Below, in pieces: positions 1 through 10,319 of a stretch of DNA of 64,000 bases. The translations under genes and the position numbers were made by a program. The DNA lies in assembly GCA_015143295.1 (NCBI GenBank), contig CM026561.1:39994875-40058874 (forward strand), given 5' to 3'. Source of the stretch: Tetracentron sinense. Its lineage: Eukaryota > Streptophyta > Magnoliopsida > Trochodendrales > Trochodendraceae. The notes under the pieces are model-generated. The model ran no database searches. It saw only the letters and a list, made by a program, of their open reading frames with translations, and was not told the DNA's origin. Each line of letters begins with the position of its first letter. The first letter of the stretch is position 1.

Positions 1-57
1 GATTTATTGTCAATAATACCCATGATGTCCATATTGGACGGACCAATGGTGGCTGAT

Positions 58-215
58 GTATCAAGTGTGGATGGTACATAAGCAATTGATGAATCACGAT
101 CGGCTGATGCATCAAGTGAGGATGGTCCATAGTCAAGTGATGAATCACAATCGCCTGATGCATCAAGTGGAGATGGTCCATAATCGATTGATGAACCACA
201 ATCAGATGGTGGATC
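58..215. repeat. About 50-bp tandem repeat in Copia pol linker
   Basis: About four diverged units contain GATGCATCAAGTG, GATGGTCCATA and GATGAATCAC in the same order. The mirror copy is at about 18590-18750. The array lies between integrase and RT, where Copia polyproteins have a poorly conserved linker. Confidence 0.7.
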
Positions 216-656
216 ACAAGCAAATGAGGGATCAAGAGGAGATGATGCTGCATCATGCGGTAAACAAGGAGTGGTGTTAGTGACACGGTCAATGTTTGAG
301 ATTGGATTGGATGGATTAACCCATTCGTTGTAAGATAGAAACTCCCCCTCAACTTGTTGAGTTCCATATAGTGAGGATGGATCAACAAATGGTAGATGAG
401 TCTCATCAAAGACAACATGTCTAGAGATGTATATTCGGCCAGTTAAAGGATAAAGGCACTTATACCCTTTATATATTGTGTTGTAACCCATAAAAGACAC
501 ATGGTAGAGATTTGGGATCAAATTTGTCATGAGCATAACCTCGAAGATAAGGAAAACACCTACAGCCCAAGATCCGAAGGCTGGAGTAATCTGGGTGCTT
601 CCCAAATAGACGAAAGAATGGAGAGTCCATATCCAAAATGGGGGTTGGCAGTCTAT

Positions 657-1453
657 TTATGAGGAACACGGCTGCAATAAAACAATCAACCCAATATCGC
701 CGAGGGATTTTGCCTGAATTAAGCCTAATTCACAAATATTTCGATGCTTTCTTTCAGCCATCCCATTCTGCTCGAGAGTCTTTGGACAAGATAATTGATA
801 TCTTATTCCAAGGGTGGCAAGAAGCTGTAGAAAGCAGTGATTAGAAAACTCACCTCCTCCATCTGATTGAAAGATCAAAATTTTCTGGCCAAATTGGCAT
901 TCAACATATTTTTGAAAATTGATAAAGCAATCAAAAAAATCAGATTTACGCCGAAGAGGGTATATCCATGTAAGTCGGGTGTTATCATCCACAAAAATCA
1001 CATGATATCTAAAATTTTGAGTAGAGCAAACTGGGCCTGGTCCCCATAAATCAGAGTGGATCTTCATAAAGGGGTTTTCATAATTTCCATCAGAATGAAT
1101 AAAAAGTAAACGGAAGACTTTCCCATTTGACAATTGCCACAAACATGCTAAGATTTATGTTCAAAAAGAACATTAATAAAATTTCGACGATGGAGAAACT
1201 CAATAACACGTTGTTGTGGATGTCCTAACCATTGGTGCCACCCTTTCTCAGATGTCTTCCTAAACCGATGTGAGAAGAAAGTTTGTTTTTCACCATCAAG
1301 AGCATATCTACTCCCAACCGCCACTACTATGTTTGTTCTCCTGTCCTTGATCACAAAACCATCTGAATTAAATTCAAAAGTGTAGGGCATATCATTTGTT
1401 AATTGACTAACAAATAAAAGATCTTTCTTAAATCTCTGGTACGAGCAAAACAT
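657..1453 (-). pseudogene. Copia GAG-pre-integrase and integrase core
   Basis: The upstream part (1453-1148) has the GAG-pre-integrase signature W-H-Q-W-L-G-H-P. The zinc-finger region near 1148 has lost its normal spacing through a frame change. The downstream part (1142-657) holds the integrase catalytic motifs: H-S-D-L-W-G-P (first Asp), F-Q-S-D-G-G-G-E-F (second Asp) and Q-N-G-M-A-E-R-K-H (Glu). All three DDE residues are present. The frame ends at 657 and continues in another frame (669-469) with the V-F-Y-G type motif. This arm is clearly less broken than the matching part of the right arm. Confidence 0.85.
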
Positions 1454-1810
1454 TTTTCAAACGAATAGGAGTAGATTTTTCACTGATGTGTGCTTCACCA
1501 ATGTGTGTAAAAGCAAGAGTTTGGCAATTACCAACCATAACCCCATCATTTCTTTTGTAGGGCATTAAATTTTGTAACTTACCAGGATTCCCAGTCATAT
1601 ATGGGAAGTGGCTCCAGTGTCAGGAAACCATTTAGAGTTCTGGTTATCCACTATACTGAAGGCAGCAAGGGCCTGAGGGACGTCATCTGCTTGGAATGAA
1701 TGGTTGAAACGGCTTAAGCATTTTAGGACAGTATGGTTCCTCTTGGTACAGATTTGGCATATGATAGCATCCTTTTGCTCTTCAACTTTTTCTTGACTCT
1801 GGTTTCGGAT

Positions 1811-2095
1811 CTAGTTGTCTCTCTGACCGCTTGAACCATCATGTTGATTGCCTGTATCAAATGAAACCCTTCCACTAGCTCTATTGTCATTAGAATTACC
1901 ACCTTGTATAAAACCCCTTCCCTTGGAGTTGAAACGGTTTTGACCATTTCCCTTTTTGAAGTTACTATTCTTATTTTGATTCCAGTTCCTCTGACTAACA
2001 TAGGCCATTTGTGGCTGAGTGTATCCTTCAGATTCCACATTAGGCAACGTATGGCTGAGATTGCTCATTGCTTTGCTAGATTTATGATTAAACAC
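1811..2095 (-). pseudogene. Copia gag C-terminal fragment
   Basis: The 94-residue frame is rich in Asn, Gly, Arg and Gln, with R-F-N-S-K-G-R-G-F, typical of the RNA-binding tail of Copia Gag. No intact zinc knuckle is visible. It is identical to the right-arm copy. Its upstream end is fused to sequence derived from the start of the LTR (see 16679-16795). Confidence 0.7.
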
Positions 2096-2129
2096 AATCT
2101 TCTTTCCAACTGCGTTCTTATCCTTATCA

Positions 2130-2450
2130 ATACTTTGAATTTCTGGATCATCTGATGAATCAATTCTAAATTTCTGAATCTATAGTGAATCTATTCTGAT
2201 ACTTTTAATTTTTGAATCATTAGAATTTCTAAATCATCTTAATATTGCTATTTTTTGAATCTGTAGTGAATCAATTCTAAATTTGTGAGTCTGTAGTGAA
2301 TTTGTTATGATACTTTGAATTTCTGAATCATGTAAATATTGCATACTGCTTTTTTGAATCTGTAGTGAATCAATTCTTAATTTGTGAATCTGTAGTGAAT
2401 AAATTCTGAATTTGCTAAGCATAGAATTTTTGAATAATGCTTATTGTTTT
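2130..2450. repeat. AT-rich composite tandem repeat
   Basis: Diverged units share TGAATCTGTAGTGAAT, CAATTCTAAATTTGTG and the phrase TTTGAATTTCTGAATCAT, with a higher-order period of roughly 110-120 bases. The mirror copy is at about 16360-16678. It abuts the truncated Copia LTR start, so it is either flanking DNA or part of the junction created when the element was rearranged. Confidence 0.75.
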
Positions 2451-2997
2451 TTGAGGAGTTTGATCTGAATCTCCTGATTAGTTTGCCTGTCATTATAAAT
2501 TATTTTCTAGGATAACAAAAAAAAATTCTCGCTTTTCTTCCAGCCCTTCGGTCCTGCTCTGTCCGAACCTAGCCCGTGAGGGTAGGGTTAAGGCCTAGTC
2601 AAACCCAGGCCTTGAAGGGCTAGGGTCCTACTCTTACAGGTAATTAGGGTAGGGCTAGGGCTAAGGCTAGGGCTGACCCCGCCGGGCCCCAACCCGGACC
2701 TTTGACAGCCCTAGCCATAAGAGCATCTGTTTATTCATGAGAGTTTGAAAGTATGTATGGGGCTAGTATTTCCCGACACAACACAAACACAAAATCAATT
2801 ACATCTTCGACGAAGTGAAGAAGATTTATAAGAAAAGCACCTCTTCGATAATTATCATTCAGTGCACCACTTCGATAATTATCATTTAATCACTTGAGTT
2901 TATTAATTCATGTTTAATTACAATGTTATAAAAGGAGGCTATTTTTGTTTGTAATCAGCAAGCCCTACATGCTCTTTGTTATACATTGAGGGGTTTG
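2451..2997. other. Intergenic flank with GC-rich MITE-like block
   Basis: No gene is visible. A GC-rich block at about 2545-2710 is full of CCCTAGCC/GGGCTAGGG variants and, read in reverse, starts AGGGCTGTCAAAGG, a form common at the ends of plant hAT-type MITEs. No clean terminal repeats or target duplication are seen. The remainder (2720-2997) is AT-rich. It ends with GTTTG next to the Gypsy LTR. The mirror copy is 15813-16360. Confidence 0.5.
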
Positions 2998-3135
2998 TGT
3001 AACGGATAAAATTCGTAAAATCAACTTAGCGTTGGAGAACGAGCTCGTTTTTGTTGTTTTGTTCACAAAAAGTGACACGTGGACACGAGTTGGGGTCACG
3101 TGCTTAAAATAGAGGGATCACACGTTGTCTGATGC

Positions 3136-3289
3136 ACAACGTTCACGTTGTGCGCATTACGACGTCTTTGTTTTCTTGTAGAACAACGCTTTCGTTGTGG
3201 CTTGACAACGTGCTCGTTGTCTGAAGCACAACGTAACCATTGTACTCTTGACAACGTTTTTGTCGTTACATGAACAACGAGTCCGTTGT
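3136..3289. promoter_or_regulatory. Array of ACAACG-N4-CGTTGT dyads in LTR U3
   Basis: Four perfect dyads with 6-base arms and 4-base spacers lie at 3136-3151, 3183-3198, 3205-3220 and 3274-3289, with spacers TTCA, CTTT, TGCT and AGTC. A near-perfect one is at 3228-3243 and a broken one near 3251. The arms are constant while spacers vary, as expected for a repeated protein-binding site or hairpin. The array lies about 340 bases upstream of the TATA box. The same motif occurs in the solo LTR (31057-31774). Confidence 0.75.
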
Positions 3290-3632
3290 CTCACCGAAAA
3301 CAATGTCCTGGCTGTACTTTAAGACATCTACACCGTAACCGAGCTCGAGTCAATAACGAGACCGACTCGTAGGAGGAAGTGATCAGGAGGCGATCCATAA
3401 TTCTGACATGTGTACCGAAAGCACTGTTTTTGTGCCGAAAGCATTGTCTTGGCATTTAATGCTGGTCACTTCTGTGTACTGTCAGATCCCGACCGACTGA
3501 ACTCATAGTAGGCTCTCACGTGTGATGCAACAGGTGGCAGATATGTCTGACATATTTGGCAATGAGTGCAGGACACGTGGTATGGACATCTATGGCCATC
3601 CATGGTCATCGATGGCCATACCAACCTTACCC

Positions 3633-3669
3633 TATAAATACCCCGTGATTTTCAGTACTTGAAATCACG
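3633..3669 (+). promoter_or_regulatory. LTR TATA box and start-site dyad
   Basis: TATAAATA at 3633-3640 is the best core promoter in the LTR. About 10-30 bases downstream, CGTGATTT (3644-3651) and AAATCACG (3662-3669) form an 8-base inverted repeat around the likely start of R. Confidence 0.7.
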
Positions 3670-3897
3670 TTTTTGGCAGTACTCCAGAGGATACTTGTTC
3701 AGTGCTTCCCAGAATCTTGTATAACTTTCAGTGCCTATTTCAGAGTTTACTGTTCATCATCTTCTACATCTACTTACTTTACCATCAGAGTACAGGTCAG
3801 GGTGTCACACCCTCCACTCCAACCTTTTACCAGTCAACCAGAGCGTGTGTGGAGCTGTAGCTGACGCGTGTTTGTGACGGTGTTTTTCCCTTTCAAA

Positions 3898-3917
3898 ATT
3901 GGCGCCGTCTGTGGGAA
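3898..3917 (+). other. Primer binding site of the Tat-like Gypsy
   Basis: Three bases after the LTR end comes TTGGCGCCGTCTGTGGGAA. The TGGCGCC start complements a tRNA ending GGCGCCA. This location and sequence are usual for plant Gypsy elements. Which tRNA primes was not determined. Confidence 0.8.
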
Positions 3918-3954
3918 CAATCTATAAACGAACCCCCCTTTGCTCTTTGTGATC

Positions 3955-6372
3955 ATGGCTGATCAGTCATTGGTATTCGGGCGTGAGGATCAAACCCCTC
4001 AAGCCACTCCTTTTGCACCTTCTGTCGTGCACATCCCTGGGGTCAGTCCTTCGTCTGGGCAACCAGAGAGGACCGTGCCTCCTCATGTTGAGCTTTCTGT
4101 TTCTGATCGCATTTTGGCGATGTTGCAAAGGCAGCAGTCTGCTCTGGATCAGATCACTAGGTAGTAGCAGTTGATGCAGGAGAGGCTGGAGGCGTTCGAG
4201 CATAACAGGCTCGAGGTGGATGAGGTGCCACTGCAGAGGTCTTCCGTGAGACGTCAGCTTGACTTCTCTTCTTCTCCTTCTGCACCGGAGAACCGTGAAA
4301 CCAGGTTTGTGCTTCTTCCTACTGAAGGGGATGTAAGGCAGCCTCAGGTTCAGGCAGAGCAAAGTATTCCTTCAGATCGTGTGGATTTGCGAGAAGGGGC
4401 AGGGCGAGAAGACTTGAGAGGAGGTACCAGAGGTGCAGACGCCCAGAAGACTTGGGTGACTACCAAGGAGGTGGAGGCTTTGATCGGTGCTCGTGTTAAG
4501 AGCATGAAGGGAGGGGTTCCTGACCACTTTGCTCAGTCAGCAAAGGACAACGTTGAGAACTCTCCTTTCACAGACGCCATCAATCAGTCATATACTTCTT
4601 CCAAGTTTATGACTCCGATCTTCCCCATGTACACTGGAAGGACGGATCCAGATGAGCATTTGTTTGATTTCAAACATGCGATGGCTGTTCGCAATCCAGA
4701 TGATGACCTGTATTGCAAAGCTTTCCCCAACAGCCTGTCTGGGGCAGCGTCGAAGTGGTTTCGGAACTAGCCTCCTGGTTCCATCAGTAATTTCTCAGAG
4801 CTCAGGTCAGCTTTTATTGATCGTTTCATTATCAATAAAAAGAAGAAAGCAGGTGCAGATACTCTCTTCTCTTTGAGGATGAAGCCGGCTGAATCCTTGA
4901 CGGACTTTATTTCGCGTTTCACTGATGAAGTCCACAACATCGATAAAGTCGACGAAGGGAGCTGTATCGCTGCTTTCAAGAATGCTATCCCTAGGCATTC
5001 CGAGCTCTATAAGTCCTTGGCTCTTGACTATCCTGTCAAGATGGACGAGATGATGGTTCGTGCCACCAAGTACGGAAGATATGAAGAGGACGTATCCGTT
5101 GTGCCGAAGCCCAGGACGAGAGTGGTGGATGTCGTAGAGAGGACACACCGATCTTCGAAGAGGAAGGAGAAGAAGCAGAGGTACGAGTCTTCATCATCTG
5201 AGGACTCACCACCAAGGAAGCAGAAGGAGAGAGTAGTCTATGTGACTCAGCGGGATCAGCCAGTTCGGCGTCCGCTTGAAGGAAACTTTAATCAGCAGCA
5301 GAGTAGGACGGAGAGACGTCCTAATGATCAGCAGCAGGCGAGGCAGCAGTATCAGCCACGCCAGGTACAGCCTCAAGTACAGCAAGAGAGAGGCGTGCAG
5401 CCTAGTGAGCAGCGACCTTTTGCAGATCGAGCACCGCCCATCAATTTCACAGTTAGCCCGGCGACCATCATGAGGTCAATGGAGGATCAGGCGTACTTCG
5501 AGTGGCCGGCTAGGGCTGTGCAAGATGTTACATCAGGACCCCGGGTGCATGAGTATTGTCATTATCACAAGTGCCGTGGTCATCTCACCAACCGATGTCG
5601 TATTCTGAGGGAGTACTTGGAGAGGCTGGTTCAGGAAGGGTACTTGGGAGAGTATCTTGCTTCTGGCAACGGCGGCATGGAGCATGCCAGGGAGCAGGTA
5701 TCCCAGTCTCGTGGAGGAGAACCTACCAGTAATCCAAGTACCAGTGGAGGAGCTTCCTTGGGCACGATCAATGTTGTTTGCCGCGTGCGAGCGCCGGAAG
5801 CAAATGTGGAGAGGAACTTCAGGGTGAAGGCCAGGAAGCTGTCTCACGATGCTGCAGTGTGTCAGGTGCAAGTGCCTATCAGAAGCGTTGAGCAGGCACT
5901 TACTTTCACTGATCGTGATCTGGCAGCAGTAATCCGACCTCACTATGTTGCTCTTGTTCTCACCATGAGAATAGGAGATTTCGACATCAAGAGAGTGCTC
6001 GTGGATTCCGGGAGTGGAGCAGACATCTTGTATCTTCATGCTTTCACCCAGATGAAGCTGGATCCTTCCGTTCTCATCTCTGCTCAGACTCCACTGTTCG
6101 GATTTGATGGCAGCTCGATGAAACCTGTAGGCGACGTTGTCTTACCCGTTGTGGCTGGACCCGTTGTCCTTCAGACCAGGTTCTCCGTTCTGGATGCGCC
6201 ATCGCCTTACAATGCCATCTTGGGTCGTTGGTGGACCCATGAGATGAAGGCTGTTCCATCCTCGTACTATCAGGTGTTGAAATATCCAACGCAGGATGGG
6301 CCTCAAGAGATCAAGGGTGATCAGTTGGCATCGCAGAAGTGCGATTTTCCTGCTTCCGTTGTGCCTCCATAG
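3955..6372 (+). pseudogene. Tat-like Gypsy Gag-protease, left copy
   Basis: The first ATG after the PBS is at 3955. Gag contains a retrotransposon-gag capsid segment at about 4621-4900 (Y-T-G-R-T-D-P...L-F-D-F...W-F), a basic Ser/Arg/Lys stretch (about 5140-5240), and a Cys/His segment C-H-Y-H-K-C-R-G-H (about 5554-5600) in the usual nucleocapsid place. Protease follows with active site V-D-S-G-S (6001-6015). Stops at 4162-4164 (TAG) and 4768-4770 (TAG) are specific to this copy, because the right copy reads CAG and TTG there, and there is a frame change between 4770 and 4873. The frame ends at the conserved TAG 6370-6372. Confidence 0.88.
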
Positions 6373-6378
6373 CAGTTA
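6370..6378 (+). promoter_or_regulatory. In-frame UAG-CAG-UUA between protease and RT (readthrough context)
   Basis: The Gag-protease frame ends TAG and is followed without frame change by CAG TTA CAG and then the RT polyprotein. UAG followed by CAR-YYA is the tobacco-mosaic-type leaky stop context, also known in plant retroelements such as SIRE1. The right copy (12427-12435, minus) has the same stop and same following bases, although many other positions differ. Readthrough here would give a Gag to Gag-Pol ratio. The sequence match is seen; function is inferred. Confidence 0.7.
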
Positions 6379-7677
6379 CAGGTCGTTCCCGTTGTGGAAG
6401 AGAGCTCGGAAACCTCGTTGTGCAGACCTTCCGTTGAGCCCACGAGAGCTGTCAATTTAGGAACGGAAGAAGAGCCAAAGGTGTTGCAGATCGGGACGAG
6501 CTTGACAGCGGAGGAAGAGCTCGAGTTGCTGAGTTTCCTTAGGTAGAACCTTGATGTCTTTGCATGGTCTCACAAAGACATGACTGGCATCGATCCGAGT
6601 GTTATCTGTCATCACCTCAATGTTGATCCTGCTATCCCTCCAGTGAAGCAGAAACCTCGGAGGCTTGCTCCAGCTTATCATGATGCAGTGAACGAGGAGA
6701 TTGACAAGCTGATTCAGTTCGGGTTCATTCAGGAGGTGCAGTACCCTGATTGGATAGCCAATGTTGTGGCTGTGCCTAAGAAGAACGGGAAGGTGAGAGT
6801 TTGTATTGACTTCACTGGTGTCAATAAGGCCTGCCCCAAGGACTTTTTTCCCATGTCAAGGATAGACAGGCTCATCAACGCCACTGCTGGCCACGAGATG
6901 TTATCCTTCATGGATGGTTATTCAGGTTATAACCAGATCCTCCTGGCGGAAGCAGACCGAGAGAAGACCACCTTCATAACGGAGCGGGGCTTGTTCTGTT
7001 ATCGAGTGATGCCTTTCGGCTTGAAGAATGCAGGTGCCACCTATCAACGTCTTATGAATCTCATGTTTGGGTCACTTCTTGGCAAGACGGTTGAAGTTTA
7101 CATGGATGATATCGTTGTGAAGAGTCGAGTACGGGGTACTCTGGTGACGGACCTTGCTGAGCCTTTCTCTGTTCTGCGATCTTTCAATCTAAAGATCAAC
7201 CTAGAGAAGTGCACCTTCAGGGTTACCTCAGGAAAATTTTTGGGTTATCTTGTGATTCAGCGGGGGATTGAGGCTAATCCAGCTCAGATTCGTGCTTTGC
7301 TGGACATGCCAGAGCCTAAGTCGAAGAAGGAGATCCAAAAGCTGTCAGGCCGGATTGCTGCACTCAATCGGTTTATCTCCAAGTCATCCGATCGTTGCAA
7401 ACCTCTTTTCGAGTTACTGAGAAAGGACTCCATTTTTGCGTGGACTCCAGAGTGTTCTCGAGCTTTCCTTGCCTTGAATGAATATTTAGGCTCAGCTCCT
7501 ATCCTTTCGGTACCTGAGCCAGGTGAAATCTTATATCTTTATCTATCTGTTTCAGAGCAAGCCCTTGGTTCCGTCCTGGTCAGGAGTTGTGATGGCGTGG
7601 AGAAACCTGTTTATTTCATCAGCAAACCCTTTCTCAGGCGGAGTGCAATTATAGCAAGCTCGAGAAGGTATGTCTAG
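6373..7677 (+). pseudogene. Tat-like Gypsy RT and RNase H, left copy
   Basis: After the UAG the frame continues with a linker, one TAG at 6544-6546 (right copy reads CAG), then RT from about 6580. RT motifs seen: [32 protein letters not shown] and the catalytic Y-M-D-D (7099-7110). RNase H begins about 7440 (F-A-W-T-P-E-C) and is cut by a frame change at 7677. RT would copy the element RNA into cDNA inside the virus-like particle. Confidence 0.9.
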
Positions 7678-9548
7678 CTCTTGTCTTTTCTGCGGAAAAG
7701 CTTCGTCCTTACTGTTCCATGCTCATTCTATCGTTGTCATCACAACGTATCCCTTGAAAGTCGTGCTGGACAACCCGGCGTGGCGGGGAGGATGTCGAAG
7801 TGGGCTGTGGCTCTGAGTGAGTTCGATATTCAGTATCGGGCTATGGAGTTCAGAAAAGGGGCAAGCAATTGCAGGTTTTTCTTTCTGATTTCCCTGTGGA
7901 GGAGGAAGCAGAGGAGGTGGTTGTTGATCTTCGGGAACTTCCTATTGAAGTGACAACGGAGATGTCGTTGTGGATGGAGCCGAGTCATCAGAGTGGAATG
8001 ATTGGTTATTGTACGTGGACGGATCCTCTAATTTTAGTGGTTCAGGACTGGGTGTTGTGCTTATAAGTCGGAGGACCAGCAAAGTGCAGAAGAGTCGCGT
8101 CTTGGGGTTCACTGCCTCAACAATAAAGTTGGAGTATGACGCTACTGCTCGGGTTGCAGAGTGCTCGAGAGCTGCAGATCTCCATGTTGAGAGTGTTTTG
8201 TGAGTCACAGCTAGTGGTGATCAGGTGAATGGTGTTTATGACTGCAAGGAGGACCGGATGAAGCAGTATGTACTCTCATTCGTTCGCAGTGTGAAGCATT
8301 CACCATTGTGGAGATCAGGCACACCCGGAGGAGAGATGAGAACAGGTATGATCGCTTTGGCTATCTAGCTCCCTGGTGCAGGATGACGGAGCCATAAGGC
8401 TATTCTGATGGAGTTCCAAGAGTATCTCTTAAAATTAGCTCTTCAGGCACAGCAAGAAGTTGTTTTTTGTCATCCAGTTCTGAGCTGGATGACAGGCTGG
8501 TGGCTATCTGAGGATGGAATTCTTCTATCAGTGTGAAGGAAAAGTCGAGGGCGCCTTTTGTTCAAGAACACTGCCTTGGTGCAAGGAGAGTTGGTTCAGG
8601 AAATTCTTTGGGGGGGCTTGTTGAAGTGTGTTCATGCAGATGTGGAGAGACATACTTGCTGAGTTGGCATGAGGTATATGTGTGGTATACATTCAGCGGC
8701 GAGAGAACCATTGCCACATCGAGCTCTGGGGCAAAGGTTACTTCTGGCCTTCCATGCAGGCTGATCTCAGAAGTATGTGAAGAAGTGCAGACTCCGTGCA
8801 GGGTAGTTTTGCGTTTGATTAGTGCTTGGCTCAAGGAGCTCAGCAACCACTGTATCTCAGCCTTGGCCATTAATGCGCGTTGGCGGACTTGAGTATTGTA
8901 GGACCTTTCCTAACGGCTCCAGGGAATCGGATCTTTTCTGTGGCAATGAGTACACCTTCTCGGTGGATTGAAGCTGTCTTCTTGCTGTATCAGAGAGCAA
9001 GAGGTGAAGAAGTTCTTGAGGGGAACAATAATAAATCTGAACAGATTTGGCGAAAACCCTGTCAAGGTTCCATCTGATTGCCAAATTTTGCAGCGAGCTG
9101 AAGTAGTCCTCAGGGAATGGATTGGCGAGCAGCCAATAAAGAATTTCTCCTGCCTTGCCGAGGAAGGGACTGGAAGATCGAAGGGGAAGCGGGCGATTCG
9201 CCGAGCTGCACCAGCTTTGTGGGGGTAAGAAAACTCGAGGAGCCTGACCCAATGAACACTCCTTCTCTCTAGCGTCTGGTATGGACGTGTCATTACGACT
9301 AAGATCAGTTTGCCTACAGTGGCGAAGAATTCTTGGGACACAAACAGAAAAAGAAAATAACTGATGGAAGAGGAAAAGAAAGATCGGACCGGAAAAAGAG
9401 CGACTTTATGGTATTCATCTCGATCTGATAGAAAGGGAGAAGCGAGAAAGATGACAGCTTCAGATGAGGAAGGTGTTTAGGGTAGCACCCCAGCAACGAT
9501 TGAGGAAAGCCTACAACAAGAACGTACAGAGGACCGTGCTGCAGGTCT
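7678..9548 (+). pseudogene. Tat-like Gypsy RNase H, second RNase H and integrase, heavily broken
   Basis: Pieces in all three frames match the right copy: the RNase H end (7681-7953), V-D-G-S-S-N of the second RNase H-like domain (7998-8210), and integrase segments from about 8880. Beyond about 9110 the left copy alone shows the end of integrase, with A-Y-N-K-N-V near 9505-9520 as in the last part of Gypsy integrases. Frameshifts and small deletions are far denser than in 4873-7677. No usable frame remains. Confidence 0.75.
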
Positions 9549-9648
9549 NNNNNNNNNNNNNNNNNNNNNNNNNNNNNNNNNNNNNNNNNNNNNNNNNNNN
9601 NNNNNNNNNNNNNNNNNNNNNNNNNNNNNNNNNNNNNNNNNNNNNNNN
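9549..9648. other. Assembly gap of exactly 100 N
   Basis: One hundred N is the conventional placeholder for a gap of unknown size. The sequences on both sides are the same Gypsy integrase region in opposite orientation. Confidence 0.99.
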
Positions 9649-10319
9649 CCCTGAGGATAATATGGGGAAGAGAAAACATGTCTGATCTTCAACTCGCTGC
9701 AAAAGTCGGCAATCAAACGTCCTGAAAACTGCTTCCCGTTGTTAGTAATGATGGACTGCGGTATGCCAAATCTGCAGATGATATGTTCCCACAAGAACTT
9801 CTTCACCTCTTGCTCTCTGATACGAGCAAGAGGAACAGCTTCAATCCAACGAGAGAAGTAATCAGTTGCCACTAGAAGAAAGATCAGATTCCCTGGAGCC
9901 TTAGGGAAAGGTCCTACAATATCAAGTCCCCAACGCGCAAATGGCCAAGGCTGAGATACAGTGTTGAGCTCTTGAGCCGGAGCATGAATCAAACGAGCAA
10001 ACCGCTGGCACTGGCTGCACTTCTTCACATACTTCTGAGCATCAGCCTGCATGTAAGGCCAGAAGTAACCTTGCCCCAGAGCTCGATGGGCAATGGTTCT
10101 CCCGCCTGAATGTATACCACATATACCTTCATGCAACTCAGCAAGTATTCTCTCCACATCTGCAGGATGAACACACTTCAACAAAGGCCCACCAAAAGAT
10201 TTCCTGAACAACTCTCCTTGCACCAAGGCATAACGAGATGCCTGAACAGAATGCGCCTCGACTCTTTCACACTGATAGGAAGAATTCCATCCTTCAGATA
10301 AGCCACCAGCCCCTGTCAT
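9649..10319 (-). pseudogene. Tat-like Gypsy integrase, right copy (truncated by gap)
   Basis: The frame has the H2C2 zinc domain (H-S-G-G-R-T-I-A-H then C-S-Q-C) followed by W-G-L-D-I-V-G-P with the first catalytic Asp. The second catalytic Asp is replaced: the motif reads T-N-N-G-K-Q-F where T-D-N-G is expected, a change of the G-to-A type. The frame stops at the N gap before the catalytic Glu. It would insert cDNA into host DNA, but this copy should be inactive because of the Asp-to-Asn change. Confidence 0.85.

Larger units (their letters stand above)
1..2129 (-). mobile_element. Ty1/Copia retrotransposon fragment (left arm)
   Basis: Read on the minus strand, this stretch gives in order a gag fragment (2095-1811), a protease active site D-T-G-A (about 1621-1610), a GAG-pre-integrase segment with W-H-Q-W-L-G-H (1453-1148) and the integrase core (1142-657). 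Protease before integrase and integrase before RT is the Copia order. RT and RNase H should lie beyond base 1. The same element is seen more completely at 16679-20925. Single-base indels break the frame between domains. It is part of the inverted repeat. Confidence 0.88.
2998..3895 (+). repeat. 5' LTR of Tat-like Gypsy (left copy)
   Basis: It begins TGTAACGGATAA and ends CCCTTTCA, so it has TG...CA ends, and is followed at once by a primer binding site. Length is 898 bp. The mirror copy is 14914-15812 and a shorter relative is the solo LTR 31057-31774. It carries dyad hairpins (3136-3289), a TATA box (3633) and a dyad at the expected transcription start. Confidence 0.92.
2998..9548 (+). mobile_element. 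Tat-like Ty3/Gypsy element, left copy, 3' end in the gap
   Basis: Order: 5' LTR, PBS, Gag, protease, RT, RNase H, a second RNase H-like domain, integrase. RT before integrase makes it Gypsy. The second RNase H-like segment (V-D-G-S-S-N, about 7998-8210) before integrase and the form of the H2C2 segment in the sister copy point to the Tat lineage. The 3' part of integrase and the 3' LTR are lost in the N gap. From about 7680 to 9548 the frame breaks every few dozen bases, unlike 4873-7677. This is either decay or unpolished sequence at a contig end. Confidence 0.9.

Noticed and set aside
2545..2710. GC-rich GGGCTAGGG block as a telomeric or regulatory repeat
   Set aside because: It looks like the palindromic ends common in plant hAT-type MITEs, and no regular telomere unit is present.
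9314..9702. Reading frames spanning the N gap
   Set aside because: They contain long unknown residues; any join across the gap is arbitrary.
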